64,000 nt of DNA. Source: Shewanella hanedai (GTDB lineage: Bacteria; Pseudomonadota; Gammaproteobacteria; Enterobacterales; Shewanellaceae). The DNA lies in NCBI RefSeq assembly GCF_007197645.1, contig NZ_VKGK01000026.1, positions 20,576 to 84,575 on the forward strand. The letters run 5' to 3'. Positions 44,317 through 52,995 of the stretch are shown piece after piece (within the stretch, counting starts at the first letter, position 1; each line of letters begins with the position of its first letter). Position numbers and translations under genes: made by a program. The notes beneath the pieces are model-generated. The model was given only the letters and a program-made list of their open reading frames with translations. It was not told the origin of the DNA and ran no database searches.

Positions 44317-45618
44317 ATGGTCGTTGTAGAATTACTGGTCGTGCTCGCTTTTATCTACCTAGGGGCTCGTATTGGTGGAATAGGCATTGGACTTGCTGGC
44401 GGTGCTGGCGTCTTAGTCTTATCACTCTTTCTAGGGGTTGATACAGGAAGCATTCCTATTGATGTTATCTTGATCATTATGTCTGTCATTGCAGCCATCG
44501 CCGCGATGCAAGTGGCTGGGGGTCTAGAATTACTGGTGGATATCTCTGAAACTTTCCTAAGAAAACACCCGAAACGCATCACCTTCTACGCCCCGATTGT
44601 CACCTATTTGATGACTTTACTGGCGGGAACCGGACACACAGCGTTCTCTACCCTTCCCGTTATTGCCGAAGTGGCGAAAGAGCAAGGGATCAGACCATCT
44701 CGTCCTCTAGGGATCTCTGTTGTTGCTTCACAGATTGCGATCACAGCATCGCCTATTTCCGCGGCGGTTGTTTTCTTTTCAGGTATTTTAGAGCCGCTTG
44801 GCGTGAGTTACCTCACTCTGTTAGCCATCTGTATCCCTACCACGTTTGCTGCCTGTATGGTTGGCGCATTCGTCTCTAACTTCCTCGGCTGTGAACTGAA
44901 AGATGATCCTGTATTTCAAGAGCGCCAAGCCAAAGGCTTAATTAAGCTCCAAGGACAAACACAGCGTACACTGCTGCCGACAGCTAAGACTGCGACCTAT
45001 ATTTTTGTCACTGCGATAATCGGCGTCATCGTCTATGCAACCTTAATATCAGAAACAGTGAATTTGATCCCTGATCCTGCACTGGGCCGTAACGAAGCAA
45101 TCATGGTGTTCATGCTTGCGGCGGCAACTGCGATCGTGACCATCACCAAAATCGATGCTTCAGAGATATCCAATGCGCCAACTTTTAAGTCGGGCATGTG
45201 CGCCTGTATTTGCGTATTAGGTGTCGCATGGTTAGGTGATACCTTTGTCTCTAGCCATATTGGTGAGATCAAGGCTTTGTCGGCAGACATACTCAATCAA
45301 TATCCTTGGATGTTAGCCGTTACCTTGTTCTTTGCTTCTATGTTGCTCTACTCTCAAGGCGCAACAACCACGGCTCTCATGCCAGCGGCTTTAGCTATCG
45401 GTGTTGCACCAATAACTGCCATTGCTTCTTTTGCTGCTGTAAGCGCCCTGTTTGTATTACCTACCTACCCGACACTTCTTGCTGCGGTAGAGATGGATGA
45501 CACTGGCTCAACCCGTATCGGTAAGATGGTGTTCAACCATCCCTTCCTTATTCCTGGATTAGTCACGATCACCACTGCTGTTGGTTTAGGTTTTGCTCTA
45601 GGTAGCTTGATACTCTAA
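44317..45618 (+). CDS. dcuA: Anaerobic C4-dicarboxylate transporter DcuA
   Basis: Start at ATG 44317 with AGGG upstream; the product of 433 residues begins MVVVELLVVLAFIYLGARIGGIGIG, as in E. coli DcuA. About ten to twelve membrane segments. Conserved motifs include QVAGGLELLV, VTYLMTLLAGTGHTAFSTLPVIAEVAKEQG, ASQIAITASPISAAVVF, FKSGMCACICVLGVAWLGDTFV and LPTYPTLLAAVEMDDTGSTRIGK. DcuA exchanges fumarate, aspartate and succinate across the inner membrane in anaerobic growth. A strong bidirectional terminator follows. Confidence 0.95.
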   Translation: MVVVELLVVLAFIYLGARIGGIGIGLAGGAGVLVLSLFLGVDTGSIPIDVILIIMSVIAAIAAMQVAGGLELLVDISETFLRKHPKRITFYAPIVTYLMTLLAGTGHTAFSTLPVIAEVAKEQGIRPSRPLGISVVASQIAITASPISAAVVFFSGILEPLGVSYLTLLAICIPTTFAACMVGAFVSNFLGCELKDDPVFQERQAKGLIKLQGQTQRTLLPTAKTATYIFVTAIIGVIVYATLISETVNLIPDPALGRNEAIMVFMLAAATAIVTITKIDASEISNAPTFKSGMCACICVLGVAWLGDTFVSSHIGEIKALSADILNQYPWMLAVTLFFASMLLYSQGATTTALMPAALAIGVAPITAIASFAAVSALFVLPTYPTLLAAVEMDDTGSTRIGKMVFNHPFLIPGLVTITTAVGLGFALGSLIL

Positions 45619-45666
45619 TTTAATGCCTGTTTCAGCTTGGTTTTAACAGGTCTTTGTTTAAGCCAC

Positions 45667-45697
45667 AAAAAAGGGATACCTGAGGTATCCCTTTTTA
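45667..45697. terminator. Bidirectional terminator between dcuA and the OMP gene
   Basis: AAAAAAGGGATACCT/AGGTATCCCTTTTT stem, 22 bases before the stop of the minus-strand barrel gene. Confidence 0.88.
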
Positions 45698-45718
45698 TTG
45701 CACTATTTTTGAAGAAGA

Positions 45719-46276
45719 TTAGAACTGGTAGTGCATGCCTAACGCGAAATTAGAGATGTCTGCATCAATGTTTTTATCTCCATCATAATGTTCTGAATCC
45801 AGCTCACCTTTAACTATGTCATAGCCTAAACGAATATTAAGATGTTCAGTGACAGAAGCATTAACGCCAACACCATAAACCCAACCAAAACCAGTAAAAT
45901 CTTCATCGCGCTCATTAGCAGGTGAAGCCACAGCGACCATCGAAGCGATACCCACTTTACCGTATACAGCAAAAGTATCATTGATTTGATAAGTGAACTT
46001 AGGGGTTAACGCGAAGGTGCCGGCACCAAAATCAGCATCTCCCTCACCAAGATCACCAGAGAGGAACATATTAGCCTCGAGACCGAACCAATCGTTAAAG
46101 TTATACCCACCATAGGCACCAAAACCAGTACCATCGATGCTGCTTCCTTCACTCTTAAGCTTAAGCTGCCCTAAACTACCACCTACATAGAAACCAGTAT
46201 GATCATTGGCAGCGGCTACATTGCTTGATGCAAATACAGCGAGTAAAGAAGCGGTGACAATTGTAAATCTTTTCAA
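45719..46276 (-). CDS. Small outer-membrane beta-barrel protein (OmpA/OmpW-like, opacity type)
   Basis: A 185-residue protein, start TTG 46276 preceded by GAGGGAA at good distance. The signal peptide ends near ASSNVAAA (about 23). The mature part alternates strands (HTGFYVGGSLGQLKLKSEG, FGAYGGYNFNDWFGLEANMFLSGDLG, TFALTPKFTYQINDTFAVYGKVG, VGVNASVTEHLNIRLGYDIVKGELD) and ends in FALGMHYQF with the terminal Phe required for barrel insertion. This is the eight-stranded opacity-type barrel. Role unknown. Confidence 0.88.
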   Translation of the reverse strand: MKRFTIVTASLLAVFASSNVAAANDHTGFYVGGSLGQLKLKSEGSSIDGTGFGAYGGYNFNDWFGLEANMFLSGDLGEGDADFGAGTFALTPKFTYQINDTFAVYGKVGIASMVAVASPANERDEDFTGFGWVYGVGVNASVTEHLNIRLGYDIVKGELDSEHYDGDKNIDADISNFALGMHYQF

Positions 46277-46543
46277 AATATTCCCTCATCGTAATCATTG
46301 TTACATCTGTATCTTAATTAGGGATAGGTTAATACAAATAGAACAAATTACTTACTCATTTTAGTAGTAAGTGACAGGGTTATTCAGGAAGCATACAGGT
46401 TTAGATTAAATGAAACGAAAAAGCACTTTTACAATAACTTAAACGGATCAAATAAAAACAAAACCACAACCAAACAGACACGTTACCAAAGAATAAACCT
46501 TAATATCATGTCCGTTGTCTTCAACAGCAAGCTTGTCTGTTTA

Positions 46544-46809
46544 ATACCAATCAGTATAAGAAGTTGATCTACTCAGAGAGTTTTTTGGCAAACTAATTCA
46601 AGGCGAATGGATGACATAATGGTTGTTCCCTTGTGAGTTCATTCAACGCAGAAGTAGGCAGCCAAAAACACTCCTTACAGGCGAGTTTTAGCGGTTCTGA
46701 TGCTGTGTTAACGAGCTTAACCGTAGAATAACTATGCTCTTCACTCGCTGCCTTGCCTCAGAACCGCGAAACTCTCGCTGAGCGATCAAATCTTTATACT
46801 GATTGGTAT
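46544..46809 (+). repeat. MITE-like dispersed repeat, copy 2
   Basis: 266 bases, same orientation and length as copy 1, with perfect ATACCAATCAGTATAA/TTATACTGATTGGTAT ends. It lies 47 bases past the stop of the racemase gene. Confidence 0.88.
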
Positions 46810-46856
46810 AACAAGGCATTGCTAACCGATGACTTCTGGCAAGTAATGTTTAACGA

Positions 46857-47552
46857 TTAACTATCCAACGCCATTTTTACTGCTGCATCGGCATGAATTG
46901 CCGTGGTGTCATAGAGCGGAACTGCGGTGTCTGCTGGTTTGACTAAGAGTGCTATCTCTGTGCAACCTAGAATAACCGCATCCGCACCATTCTCTTTGAG
47001 TTTATCAATAATCTCGACGTATGCAGCACGTGAGCTGGCATCTACAACACCTAGGCATAGCTCTTCATAAATAATACGATGAATAATAGACTGTTCAGCA
47101 ACACTGGGCGTCAGCACTTCAATACCATACTTATCCGTTAATCTTCCCTTATAGAAATGCTCGGACATAGTAAATTGCGTTCCCAGTAACCCCACTTTTT
47201 TGATCCCATTTTTAACCAATAATTCAGCGGTTGCATCGGCAATGTGCAATAAAGGAATATTCACTTTAGCCTGCACCTTATCTGCAACCTTATGCATGGT
47301 ATTAGTACAGATCATAAAAAAATCAGCACCAGCAGCCTCTAATCCTACTGCGGCTTTTGATAACACCTCTGCCGTTTTATCCCACTCTCCAAGATGCTGC
47401 AATCGTTCAATCTCGGCAAAATCGACACTGACGAGTACAATCTTGGCACTGTGTAAGCCGCCCAGCTCAGCTTTAACACCGAGATTGAGCGCCTGATAAT
47501 AGCTCAATGTCGACTCCCAACTCATACCGCCTATCAATCCAATGGTTTTCAC
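46857..47552 (-). CDS. Aspartate/glutamate racemase family protein
   Basis: A 231-residue protein. The two catalytic cysteines of the family are visible in FFMICTNTMHKVAD (Cys82) and VILGCTEIALLV (Cys197), with the opening IGLIGGMSWESTLSYY. The family interconverts L- and D-forms of acidic amino acids, giving D-aspartate or D-glutamate for peptidoglycan. It resembles the YgeA type. Cofactor-independent. No operon partner is seen; upstream is an A-rich tract. Confidence 0.92.
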   Translation of the reverse strand: MKTIGLIGGMSWESTLSYYQALNLGVKAELGGLHSAKIVLVSVDFAEIERLQHLGEWDKTAEVLSKAAVGLEAAGADFFMICTNTMHKVADKVQAKVNIPLLHIADATAELLVKNGIKKVGLLGTQFTMSEHFYKGRLTDKYGIEVLTPSVAEQSIIHRIIYEELCLGVVDASSRAAYVEIIDKLKENGADAVILGCTEIALLVKPADTAVPLYDTTAIHADAAVKMALDS

Positions 47553-47565
47553 AGTCTTCGTGTTC

Positions 47566-47614
47566 CTTAAAAAAAGGTTTTTAAAAAAAAGAGTTTTTAA
47601 AAAAGTGTCTTTAA
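47566..47614. repeat. Imperfect A-rich tandem repeat
   Basis: Three copies of about 17 bases with pattern TTTTTAAAAAAAAG-[GA]-GTT, directly upstream of the racemase start. A slippage-prone low-complexity tract; it could change the length of the untranslated leader. Confidence 0.6.
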
Positions 47615-47824
47615 CAAAATAATGAGCCCAGATCTCACAAAAAATCGCAATTTTGTAGCACGATTTTTAAGTAGATTCTGTACCTTGCCACAGATTACGT
47701 ATATGTTGTCAACGTAGAAAAATTAAGTGCTTAAAACCCAAAAATGAAAGAATGTTAGCTAATAACTCGAATTTAAATTGGTTAACTATCAAAGAACAAG
47801 AATATTCTAAGGACCGAAACCGAG

Positions 47825-49597
47825 TTGAAACATACAATTAATTCATATTTATGCCTATTAGCATTGTTAATGACATCGTTAGTGCAAGCTGAGGATTCCA
47901 TTGTAGAACAATGTCATATAAGTATGAAACAAGAGAGTGCACAGCTCAGTAAAGTTTTTTGTGAGCAGAAGCTTGAGCAAGTCGATAGAACACTTAATCC
48001 ACTCATCACCGCTAAGCTCATGCTCGCCCTTTATGATATCAACTTAGACTTAGGTGACAGTCAAACAGCTGAAAGTTATCTGGTCACTATTAAGCAAAGC
48101 GATGAGTTTAATAAAAGTGATGAAATCCAGTACCTGTGGCTTCGTAAAAAAGCCACTCAACACCTCTATAAAAGAGAGTACCTGTTAGCGAAAGATTTGT
48201 TTGAGCAAGCTTTTGTCATCGCACAAACACAAGCATCGGAACTTTGGTTAGGTAAGAGTTATAACGACTTAGCTATCGTAGAAGAAATGCTTACTAACTA
48301 CTCTAATGCTTTGATATATTATCAAAAAAGCCTAACGATTAAAGAAAAACTAGGTAATAATCTATACATAGCAATTACCCTTAGAAACTTAGGTTTAATG
48401 TATCAAAATCTTGAAAAATATCAAGAAGCACAACAGTACTTTGAACTCTCCCTTGAGCATTACCTTATCTATACGCGAGATAACGTCGATATACATGCAA
48501 TCAATGCGATGTCACACCTTTATGGTGATCTTGCAGCTATATATGACATTACCAATGACTACCATAAGCGCTATTTTTACAGTAATAAGATTCTCGAGGC
48601 TTACAGTGACAACTTAAATAAAATCGATCTCATCACAGCCTTAATCACGCTTGCATCCATACACATCAACGCCAATGAATTCGAGCCTGCGAGTGAGGTG
48701 ATAAATACACTTTCCGAACACCTAAATTCTGATGAACACTCATTTCACGATGATATCTATCTATTAAAATCTAAACTTGCCAAGCATGAGGTTGATGATC
48801 TAAAAGCCATCGAATATATCGAAGAAGCCATTAAGTACAGTGATTCTAATCAAGATGCGTTGCAGAAAATGAAAATCTACCGCTACGCCAGTGAGCTCTA
48901 TTACGACAATGGTCATCCCTACGAAGCCATTGTCTACTTAAAAAAATACCAGGCACTGCATGAAACACTGCTCGAAGCCAAGTACAGTGAAAACATCAAT
49001 ATTATTCAAAGAGAGATTGAGAACGAGCGCATTCAAAGAGCCCTTGTCGAAGAGCAAGTGATTAATCAGGCCAAGACTCTGAAGATTGATAAACTGGTTA
49101 ATCTGTCATTAATCATCACCAGCATCAGCCTGTTAATCGGGTTTATCATCTCTCTCTATATTGTGAAAAAGAGAAAAGCCCAACAACATCTTCTTACTGT
49201 TATCGAATCCCATAAACAGCAACTATTTTTACTTTCTAATGATGAGAGTGAACAAACAGTTTCTCCTTCAAGCCAACCATTATCTGAATTACTGGTCAGT
49301 ACCATGATCGATTGTATTGCCCTTTGGGAAAAAACGACTCAAACCAACAAGGTAGAACTTGCTGATAGAAGTAAGATTTGGAAAATATCAGTGGATTCGG
49401 GGCGTCTCAGAACTCGCTCTTTGGATAAGTATTTAAGCCTAAAGAAGCTACCTGATAATCCAAGGTGGCGTAATGTGGTTAAAACCTGCCATTTTATTTT
49501 GTCTGAATGTGATTTATCTGACAATGACAGGAGTCTACTCACAACTCACCTGAATCAGATCATGCTACAGGTAAAAAGTGAGTCGATGGAAGCCTAA
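47825..49597 (+). CDS. Membrane-anchored TPR protein of unknown function
   Basis: A 590-residue protein; the TTG 47825 start is supported by AAGGA upstream and by the signal peptide it includes (about 1-22). Periplasmic TPR repeats follow from about 60 to 400 (LGKSYNDLAIVEEMLTNYSNALIYYQKSL, then AITLRNLGLMYQNLEKYQEAQQYFELSL). A single membrane helix lies at about 423-446 (LVNLSLIITSISLLIGFIISLYIV), then a cytoplasmic tail with a coiled region and a conserved-looking end (SVDSGRLRTRSLDKYLSLKKLPDNPRWRNVVKTCHFILSEC). No kinase or DNA-binding domain is seen. It may be a sensor or scaffold. Confidence 0.82.
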   Translation: MKHTINSYLCLLALLMTSLVQAEDSIVEQCHISMKQESAQLSKVFCEQKLEQVDRTLNPLITAKLMLALYDINLDLGDSQTAESYLVTIKQSDEFNKSDEIQYLWLRKKATQHLYKREYLLAKDLFEQAFVIAQTQASELWLGKSYNDLAIVEEMLTNYSNALIYYQKSLTIKEKLGNNLYIAITLRNLGLMYQNLEKYQEAQQYFELSLEHYLIYTRDNVDIHAINAMSHLYGDLAAIYDITNDYHKRYFYSNKILEAYSDNLNKIDLITALITLASIHINANEFEPASEVINTLSEHLNSDEHSFHDDIYLLKSKLAKHEVDDLKAIEYIEEAIKYSDSNQDALQKMKIYRYASELYYDNGHPYEAIVYLKKYQALHETLLEAKYSENINIIQREIENERIQRALVEEQVINQAKTLKIDKLVNLSLIITSISLLIGFIISLYIVKKRKAQQHLLTVIESHKQQLFLLSNDESEQTVSPSSQPLSELLVSTMIDCIALWEKTTQTNKVELADRSKIWKISVDSGRLRTRSLDKYLSLKKLPDNPRWRNVVKTCHFILSECDLSDNDRSLLTTHLNQIMLQVKSESMEA

Positions 49598-49642
49598 TTG
49601 ATATGAGTAAAACCTGATGAAAACAACGCTTATAAAGTCCCT

Positions 49643-50314
49643 CTATTGTTTGATTTTGGTAGTAGCACCCTGTTTTAAGTGCTTAAAATCTTTAATACTC
49701 TCTTTTGGCAGCGGCTTAGCATGAACAATCTGGGAGACGCAGTTAAATTTTACCCCTTCACTAAGGGAGTAATTACTGAGCTCAGCAGTGCTTGGATTAA
49801 TCCCCTGCAATAAACTGATTGGGGCTACAAACTTAGGTGTGAGATGATAAGAATCCTGCTTAATATTGACACTTGCATAGGCATTACACATAGACACCGC
49901 CACTAGCCCAGCAATATTGACACGGTTAACGACACTGTTTACCTCACCTCCTGAATGTCCAGTCAAATTTTGACTCTTGTTGAAAGGGTCTACAGTATGA
50001 TGAAAACCACCTTGATCATTTAAAATAACTTCGGGTTCTTGCAACTGCTTAGTATGTACCCCGTGATTTGCTATCTCGACATTCGCAAGGTGATCCATTC
50101 TTAATACCAGATTTTTATTCTCCATCCATTTTTCGATATCAAAATACTTCGCCCTAAAATGGTATTGATTAATGATCTCCTGCTCATTTAAGTCGAATGA
50201 AACGACTGTTCTAGTGGCTTTATGGCCTGGGGTTAATTTGTCGAAAGCTAACTGATGGGCAGAACTTCCGCCAGCAATCAACAACAATGAAGCCAGTGTT
50301 AATATCCTTTTCAT
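49643..50314 (-). CDS. Secreted protein of unknown function
   Basis: A 223-residue protein with a signal peptide (1-19, ending SSA) and a good ribosome site (GAGGAAAACGTT) before ATG 50314. No family recognised. The mature part is polar with two cysteines (near 143 and 193) that may pair in the periplasm. It contains hydrophobic segments near 132-142 (VNIAGLVAVSM) but no clear membrane helix. It lies between the TPR gene and a divergent secreted-protein gene. Confidence 0.7.
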   Translation of the reverse strand: MKRILTLASLLLIAGGSSAHQLAFDKLTPGHKATRTVVSFDLNEQEIINQYHFRAKYFDIEKWMENKNLVLRMDHLANVEIANHGVHTKQLQEPEVILNDQGGFHHTVDPFNKSQNLTGHSGGEVNSVVNRVNIAGLVAVSMCNAYASVNIKQDSYHLTPKFVAPISLLQGINPSTAELSNYSLSEGVKFNCVSQIVHAKPLPKESIKDFKHLKQGATTKIKQ

Positions 50315-50572
50315 AACGTTTTCCTCGTTTATTTTTAGTCAATCAGTCAATTGATGTAATCAATTCAACTTATTCAGATACTGCCAATGAGTCCACAAGA
50401 TATTAGGGTCAATTTGGGTAAAAACAAAAGCGCCCCCTTTTTAACCCTCTAACTTTAATGAATTTTTATTTATTCCTGTTAATTTAAAATTTCAGTTTAA
50501 GTCGACTTATAAAACCAGCTAACGATGCAAATAAAGCTGACAACATGAAAATTTAGTAGAGGGAAATACAAG

Positions 50573-51604
50573 ATGAGTATATTAAAAAAAACATTAATCA
50601 GTATGTGCTTAATCAGTGCTTCAGGAATAGTAGGAGCAACCACAGTAACAGGTAATGTGGCTGTTGATAATGACTTTATTGTGGTGCACTCACCAGGCAG
50701 CGGAGCCCAAAATAACGTGGTTTATCGTGGTGCTCATGGTAGCCAGTGGAGAAATGTTGAATCATTTAATTTCAATATTAAAAGCGACCCTAGCGCATTA
50801 AAAACCTGTTCAGTCAGCGTTATTGCTTGGGGAGATGGCAAAGTATCACAAGGCATGTCAGCCATTTTGAAAGCTGATAATGCGGTTTACTCAGGTTCAG
50901 GAAGGTTTAAGGCTTATCAATCAAATATCACCTCGTCGGGTTGGGCGCAAAATGGAGGACCCAATGCCTCACAAATTAACGCTTTGATCTCAGCCTCTCT
51001 AGCAAATGGGCAATCTCCCTATAACTTCCCAGGGACTGTTGCTTCAGGCACCTCTCCTTGGGGCTCCCTTAACTTTCCGTTGGCGAACAGTGTCAATACC
51101 AATAACTTTAAATGGATCTGGTCAACCAACAACCTACGTAAAAAAACCTATTCGGTATTCACCACCACTTGCGATAACTTAGTCAAAGCTAAGCCTGTTG
51201 CTGTTCCCATGCCTGGTGAACATTACCAATGTTACAATGTGAAAGAGGGAGATAGATTGCCCAATGAAACAATCATGATTGAAGATCAATTTGGCAAAAC
51301 GAGGGCGGTATTAGGCAAGCCAGTGCTTCTGTGTAACCCCTCTTCTAAACGCCATAATGACAAGTTCTTTAGAATACAGAATAAAGAGCGACACTTGGTC
51401 TGCTATAACTATGTGAAACAAGACAAGGTGAGAAGTCAGCGTTTGGAGATAAATAACCAGTTCGCACCGGATCAGATTGTGAATGGTCAAAGAGAGCTGT
51501 TTTGCGTCCCTTCAAGCAAAAAGCACCTTTCACGAATTAATCCTGGTAGACCCATTAAAAAAGAGGCCGGAGTATCAAGACCCCTTAACTTCAAAGCGCA
51601 TTAA
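50573..51604 (+). CDS. Secreted protein with two C-terminal Cys-containing repeats
   Basis: A 343-residue protein with a signal peptide (about 1-22) and a GAGGGAA ribosome site. The N-terminal 190 residues are a Ser/Asn-rich predicted beta domain with two cysteines. The C-terminal part has two related modules: YQCYNVKEGDRL, then DQFGKTRAVLGKPVLLCNPSSKRH (about 216-262), and LVCYNYVKQDKV, then NQFAPDQIVNGQRELFCVPSSKKH (about 272-319). The CY...V...QF...LC-PSSK pattern resembles DUF7450-like domains of surface proteins. Function unknown; surface binding is possible. Confidence 0.72.
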   Translation: MSILKKTLISMCLISASGIVGATTVTGNVAVDNDFIVVHSPGSGAQNNVVYRGAHGSQWRNVESFNFNIKSDPSALKTCSVSVIAWGDGKVSQGMSAILKADNAVYSGSGRFKAYQSNITSSGWAQNGGPNASQINALISASLANGQSPYNFPGTVASGTSPWGSLNFPLANSVNTNNFKWIWSTNNLRKKTYSVFTTTCDNLVKAKPVAVPMPGEHYQCYNVKEGDRLPNETIMIEDQFGKTRAVLGKPVLLCNPSSKRHNDKFFRIQNKERHLVCYNYVKQDKVRSQRLEINNQFAPDQIVNGQRELFCVPSSKKHLSRINPGRPIKKEAGVSRPLNFKAH

Positions 51605-51681
51605 GTAAAAGATATTGCGTTTAGCTCAAAAAATTAGCCAATGAGTTAAACGCAATTTTATTAATCTATTACCTTACGCGA

Positions 51682-52722
51682 CTAAAACGGGGAAAGAGCA
51701 CCTTGCCATTGAAAGTGGTTGTTTGCTTTCTTCGTTACCATCCCTTCACTAAATAAGCGCGTGAAAATCTTATCAACCTCATCGGGCCTTAGATTAAGTT
51801 GCTTAACAACCGCACGCTTACTGCAAGTCACTTGATTTGAACTTAGCGCATCGAACACGCGTTCATAGGGTGTTTTTTGTGGTTCGTTAAACGACGTGAC
51901 ATCAAATTCACTATTGATTGTTGGCGTAAAATGGCTCAGCATTTCAGGCTCTTTCATCTCATGCGTCGTAAAAGCATCGATAGTAATCGGTTTCATGCTT
52001 CGAAATTGATGGCGAAAACGATTCTCCTCACCTATCAAACCCACAAAAAATGCCGCAAAGAAATCCAGCAGTATAGAAAGAAAAACCACCAACCCCAACT
52101 GAGCAGTGTGAGGACTGGTATTCAAAAACACCGCTAGGCCATCGATAAGTCCAATAACAGAGCCTTGTTCAGCCAGAGGTAAACTGTCTCTTTCCATCGC
52201 CAGTTTTTGCTGCTCTTCTCGTAAACGTTTGTTCTCTTTTTGTATGCGAACAACGCCGACTGCAATCCGCTCCATTTGAATGTATTTCTCGGCGGCTATA
52301 TTATTAAGCGCTATCTGTTTATCAATAGCGGCTATCTGCATGTCAAAGGCATTAACTTTGCTCTTTTGTAAATCAACATGACTTTGTGCCTTCGTGGTCG
52401 CACTGTTGATGCCTCCCACCGAACCACCAATTGAAATGGCAGCAAGGACAGCATAAAAGCCTAACGCGAAAATCATTCCTGAGTAGTTGCGCCTTGCATG
52501 ACGCTCCCCGACCTCATACCAAGCAAAAAACTTACCCAGTTCAAAGGTAATGGCCAAGCCTCCAAACAGGAGTTGCATCAACGGATTATCATCAATAGAT
52601 AAAAAGAGCAGCAATGAAAAGATAATGGAGGCAAGGATTGAGGCACCAGTGAAACCGTAAACGCTCCACATGGCAAAAGGGCCTTTAGGGTAGCGTACAG
52701 CTAAATTTTGGTCATAAAACAT
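51682..52722 (-). CDS. Membrane protein with coiled coil and probable C-terminal winged helix
   Basis: A 346-residue protein, no signal peptide. Membrane segments lie near 17-43, 47-68 and 82-104. A coiled coil spans about 110-185 (rich in Gln, Lys, Glu) and a fourth membrane segment is at 205-230. The C-terminal tail 280-340 (PYERVFDALSSNQVTCSKRAVVKQLNLRPDEVDKIFTRLFSEGMVTKKANNHFQW) has the look of a winged helix-turn-helix. Such topology occurs in plasmid- and integrative-element membrane proteins. I do not recognise the family. It may link a membrane signal to DNA. Confidence 0.7.
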   Translation of the reverse strand: MFYDQNLAVRYPKGPFAMWSVYGFTGASILASIIFSLLLFLSIDDNPLMQLLFGGLAITFELGKFFAWYEVGERHARRNYSGMIFALGFYAVLAAISIGGSVGGINSATTKAQSHVDLQKSKVNAFDMQIAAIDKQIALNNIAAEKYIQMERIAVGVVRIQKENKRLREEQQKLAMERDSLPLAEQGSVIGLIDGLAVFLNTSPHTAQLGLVVFLSILLDFFAAFFVGLIGEENRFRHQFRSMKPITIDAFTTHEMKEPEMLSHFTPTINSEFDVTSFNEPQKTPYERVFDALSSNQVTCSKRAVVKQLNLRPDEVDKIFTRLFSEGMVTKKANNHFQWQGALSPF

Positions 52723-52954
52723 AACAGGCTTCTATTTCGCTCATTGTCTGGTAACTCACCAGACGAAAAATGGAGCGTAATGATACCTTAACTTGGTTCC
52801 ATCCTCTTAAGGAAATCCTTTGAAACCCTTACTATAGCTGGATTGTTACCCAACTTTAATCTTTCCGGATAAAACTTAAACAGACATGGGTTAATTAGTA
52901 TTCAGCGTTTGTTATCGGACCTAAAGGTTCCATGATAAGAAAACAAGTAAAATG

Positions 52955-52984
52955 GTACAGCCCAACACTGACGCAGGGCTGTAC
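52955..52984 (-). terminator. Possible terminator of the ABC export operon
   Basis: GTACAGCCC/GGGCTGTAC stem with a 12-base loop, just after the permease stop. No strong T-run follows on the minus strand, so confidence is limited. Confidence 0.45.
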
Positions 52985-52995
52985 ACATAAGCTTG

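Noticed and set aside
44208..44441. 77-codon forward frame before dcuA
   Set aside because: It begins inside the second repeat and overlaps dcuA in another frame.
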